Position numbers and translations under genes: made by a program. A stretch of 64,000 nucleotides of DNA from Anniella stebbinsi (Eukaryota; Chordata; Lepidosauria; Squamata; Anniellidae): positions 293,043,973-293,107,972 of the forward strand of contig JARDYH010000002.1 of assembly GCA_029215795.1 (NCBI GenBank), in the 5' to 3' direction. Below the pieces are notes generated by a model that had not been told where the DNA came from, did not search any database, and worked only from the letters and a program-made list of their open reading frames with translations. Shown here piece by piece: positions 61,768 to 64,000 of the stretch. Numbering within the stretch: position 1 is the first letter of the stretch; each line of letters starts with the position of its first letter.

Positions 61768-63100
61768 ACTTCTCTCCATCACTCTGCAGTCTCCCTGGCA
61801 TCCTGTGCTTCCTGTGCCAAATCTACACGGGGGATTTAGTGTGGAATGAGAGCACATAACAGATGTTCATGACACATGACATTGTTATCACTCCACAACA
61901 AACATGCAGCTTCTCTCTCAAAAAGGCACATTTTCACAAAGTGCTTTTAATGCGTCTTTTCCCCTTAAATATGGATCCCACATGGTTCTGCTGCAGTGTG
62001 CCATGTTCCCGGGAATTAAATCCTGTATACTGGACATGCCCAGGGTGTGTCGGTGACCTGGTCAAGGGGTGAGGCCATTCCTTTCCCCATTTCTCTCCCC
62101 CCCCCCATTGGCAGTAGATGCTTTGGACACAGGCTTTTTTCCCCACTTAGCACTATTACGTAGTAGCGCTATATCACTGCTCACCTTTCCTGTTTATTTT
62201 TAATTTGCATTATTGCTCAGTTGCACTGTTTCATTTCTGTGTAGAAAGGAGGCTTCAACATTGCTACTTCACAGTCCTAATGTGCAATGTCACATTAGGG
62301 TAATAGTCATAATTGAGTTGTACTGGGGTAGTAACTCATGTGAGGAGCAGGGCTTCAGTATTTATTTATTGCTAATATTTATTCAGTATTGCTAATTCAT
62401 AGTCCTGGTGGATGTGAGGGGAGAGTTGTGGGGTAAACAACAGGATGTAATTAAACTCTTCCCTAAATTTCCCTGAGCAGGAAAGCATTGAGTGGGGCAG
62501 GTAGCAAGCTTTGCTCATTTGCTGAGCAGCATCTGTGAAATTGATGACATTCAGTTCTACTTGCTGGACTCTGCCCACCAAACCCCGAAGTATGGCAGTT
62601 TCACATTCCGTTTGACCTATGAAAGTGGGTTTTTAGGCAGTGTATACTCTGCTTTTCTTGCTTCATGTGCTGCTGACAGACCAACGCAATTTCATGAAAA
62701 TCCAAATGTAACTAGAAAATGCTTCTGAATCTATTTCCATGAAGACTGGGCCCTGGTCTGAAAAAGACCTACAAGGAGGAGGTACCCATGAAGTCTTCTC
62801 TTCCCCTTCAGCTTTAACTGAAGTTCAGGAAGACAAGGAGGCTGCAGGCAGATGGAAAGATGACTGTACAATGAAAGACAGGACACTCACACATGCTCCT
62901 TGGCCACCTCATATGTAAGGTAAGCACAAGAACCCTGAACCACCAATGAGAATTCCTCTGAAATTTTCTTCTGCATTGAACATTTATTTTTGGAAAACTA
63001 TTTCGTTTCTATCAAATCGAATGAGAATGTGGAAGAATCTTTGGCATAACAAGAGTCTGGGTAGACCTGTATAGGATTGCATTGTAAAACACTGAACTTT
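61768..63100. other. Intergenic, nothing recognised
   Basis: Contains an AATCTACACGG motif at 61817 that resembles the AGATCTACAC MITE end, and a run of 10 C (62097-62106). No gene signal. Confidence 0.55.
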
Positions 63101-63455
63101 GGTCCCCTCTACAAGGATTCGCTTTTGCGCCCGATTAGGCGATTATGCGCATAATCGCTGAAGCGCATTTACACCTAATACCTCTGCATGAGAGGCGGCG
63201 AGAGGTGGCGAAGCGCATTAACGGATGACCAAAATGTGCTTTACAAGTAGTTAATGCGCATAAGCGCTTGTTCACATAGTCAAAATGCGCTTTAACGGCC
63301 GGAGCAAAATAAAACTCGCAATTTAACGTGCATTCGATAATGCGCATAATCGGAGAGATAACATGCCTCTACGCCCGATTTGCGCTCCGTTCTTGTAGAG
63401 GTAAATTTTTTAAAGTGCCTTGAAAGAGCTTTAAACCTCTTTTGTAGAGGCAGCC
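63101..63455 (+). mobile_element. CpG-rich palindromic MITE, copy 3 (355 bp)
   Basis: Same length as copy 1 and same ends (GGTCCCCTCTACAAGGATTC; TTTGTAGAGGCAGCC). It contains the intact perfect 20-bp palindrome GCGATTATGCGCATAATCGC (63139-63158) and a related ATAATGCGCATAATCG near the other end. Differences from copy 1 are mainly CG versus TG/CA. Open frames on the minus strand occur at the same place in copies 1 and 3 but are short and unstarted, so they are not genes. Confidence 0.87.
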
Positions 63456-63522
63456 TTTTACTCAAGGCAACAAATTCTGCACCAGCAAATTCAAATGTTG
63501 TATGAATTCCACCCACAGTCTT

Positions 63523-63652
63523 TGGCTGTTTCTACACCAGGCTGTTTGCCTGGGATGTCCCCTGGCTGCTCCCTGTGCATCAATAGTGTGTATTAGGTAC
63601 TTCTGGGATCGCCCTCCCTCTACACCCCTATGGTGTAGAAAGGGCCAGAGGG
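63523..63652. repeat. Short foldback with TTTCTACACCA ends
   Basis: GGCTGTTTCTACACCAGGC pairs with ATGGTGTAGAAAGGGCC. Probably one more member of the AGATCTACAC-type MITEs. The remaining bases to 64000 show nothing recognisable. Confidence 0.5.
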
Positions 63653-64000
63653 TGTTTTGCAGAATTTATTCAGCTTCTGCTGTCCAGAGGGAAAGAGCAA
63701 AGCGCAATAGGGGACCCTGCTCTCAAGCCACTGGCATCCTTCGGAGCTTCACTCTAGCCTCAGAGATTTCACTAAATCAGGCCAATGCAACATATGGCCC
63801 ATCAAGCCAAACACATCTCACATCTCAGCAGCCACATATGGATGCCTATTAGGGGCTCAATAAACCTCCTGTCTTTAATGCCTGCTTAGTACTGCAGAAA
63901 CAAGCAACTTGTTCAGCACATGGCAGACTACACTGCTGGGCTATGTTGATTCGGAGGGAGCACAGGCTTGCACTAGGTGCTGCCCACACACATTCAAGTT

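Noticed and set aside
1..64000. CRISPR arrays, operons, bacterial or viral modules
   Set aside because: Spliced vertebrate gene architecture and eukaryotic repeats throughout. No regularly spaced repeat-spacer pattern and no viral gene motif apart from LINE reverse transcriptases.

Overview
The window is vertebrate nuclear DNA, most likely from a squamate reptile (lizard-type). Support for this: a split gene whose protein reads as a close orthologue of mammalian WDR11; GT-AG introns; and a repeat load typical of squamates, with CR1, L1 and I-group (Ingi/Vingi-like) non-LTR retrotransposons, tRNA-derived SINEs and very many short foldback (MITE-like) DNA transposons. The species cannot be named from the sequence.

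One host gene is present: WDR11, on the minus strand. Its start codon is at 50495 in a GC/CpG-rich first exon. I could place 19 consecutive coding exons down to 512, each with consensus-type GT/AG borders and consistent reading phase. They give 2,494 coding bases (831 codons plus one base) with no stop or frameshift. The last third of the protein lies beyond base 1. The CpG-rich promoter lies at about 50330-50800.

Introns (1-50409) hold most of the repeats. Intron 13 (9884-15163) contains a 3.7-kb minus-strand EN+RT retrotransposon bounded by a perfect 52-bp target-site duplication. Intron 11 (17918-28131, the longest) contains an older 5'-truncated plus-strand relative at 23360-25235, CR1 remnants, SINEs and foldback elements. 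Introns 3, 4, 5, 8, 9 and 12 each carry foldback elements or LINE tails.

Upstream of WDR11 (about 50800-64000) I see no gene. This 13-kb stretch is a mosaic of foldback DNA transposons: a hAT-like element with an exact 8-bp duplication nested inside another MITE (51012-51330); a 389-bp near-palindrome (56868-57256); a 546-bp element with perfect 21-bp terminal inverted repeats (58892-59437); and two copies of a CpG-rich 355-bp family whose third copy lies in WDR11 intron 1. A CR1 3' end and a 5'-truncated L1 are also there.

No CRISPR, operon, bona fide tRNA/rRNA gene or viral gene was seen. Family names and comparisons with other species come from memory of these families, not from a search.
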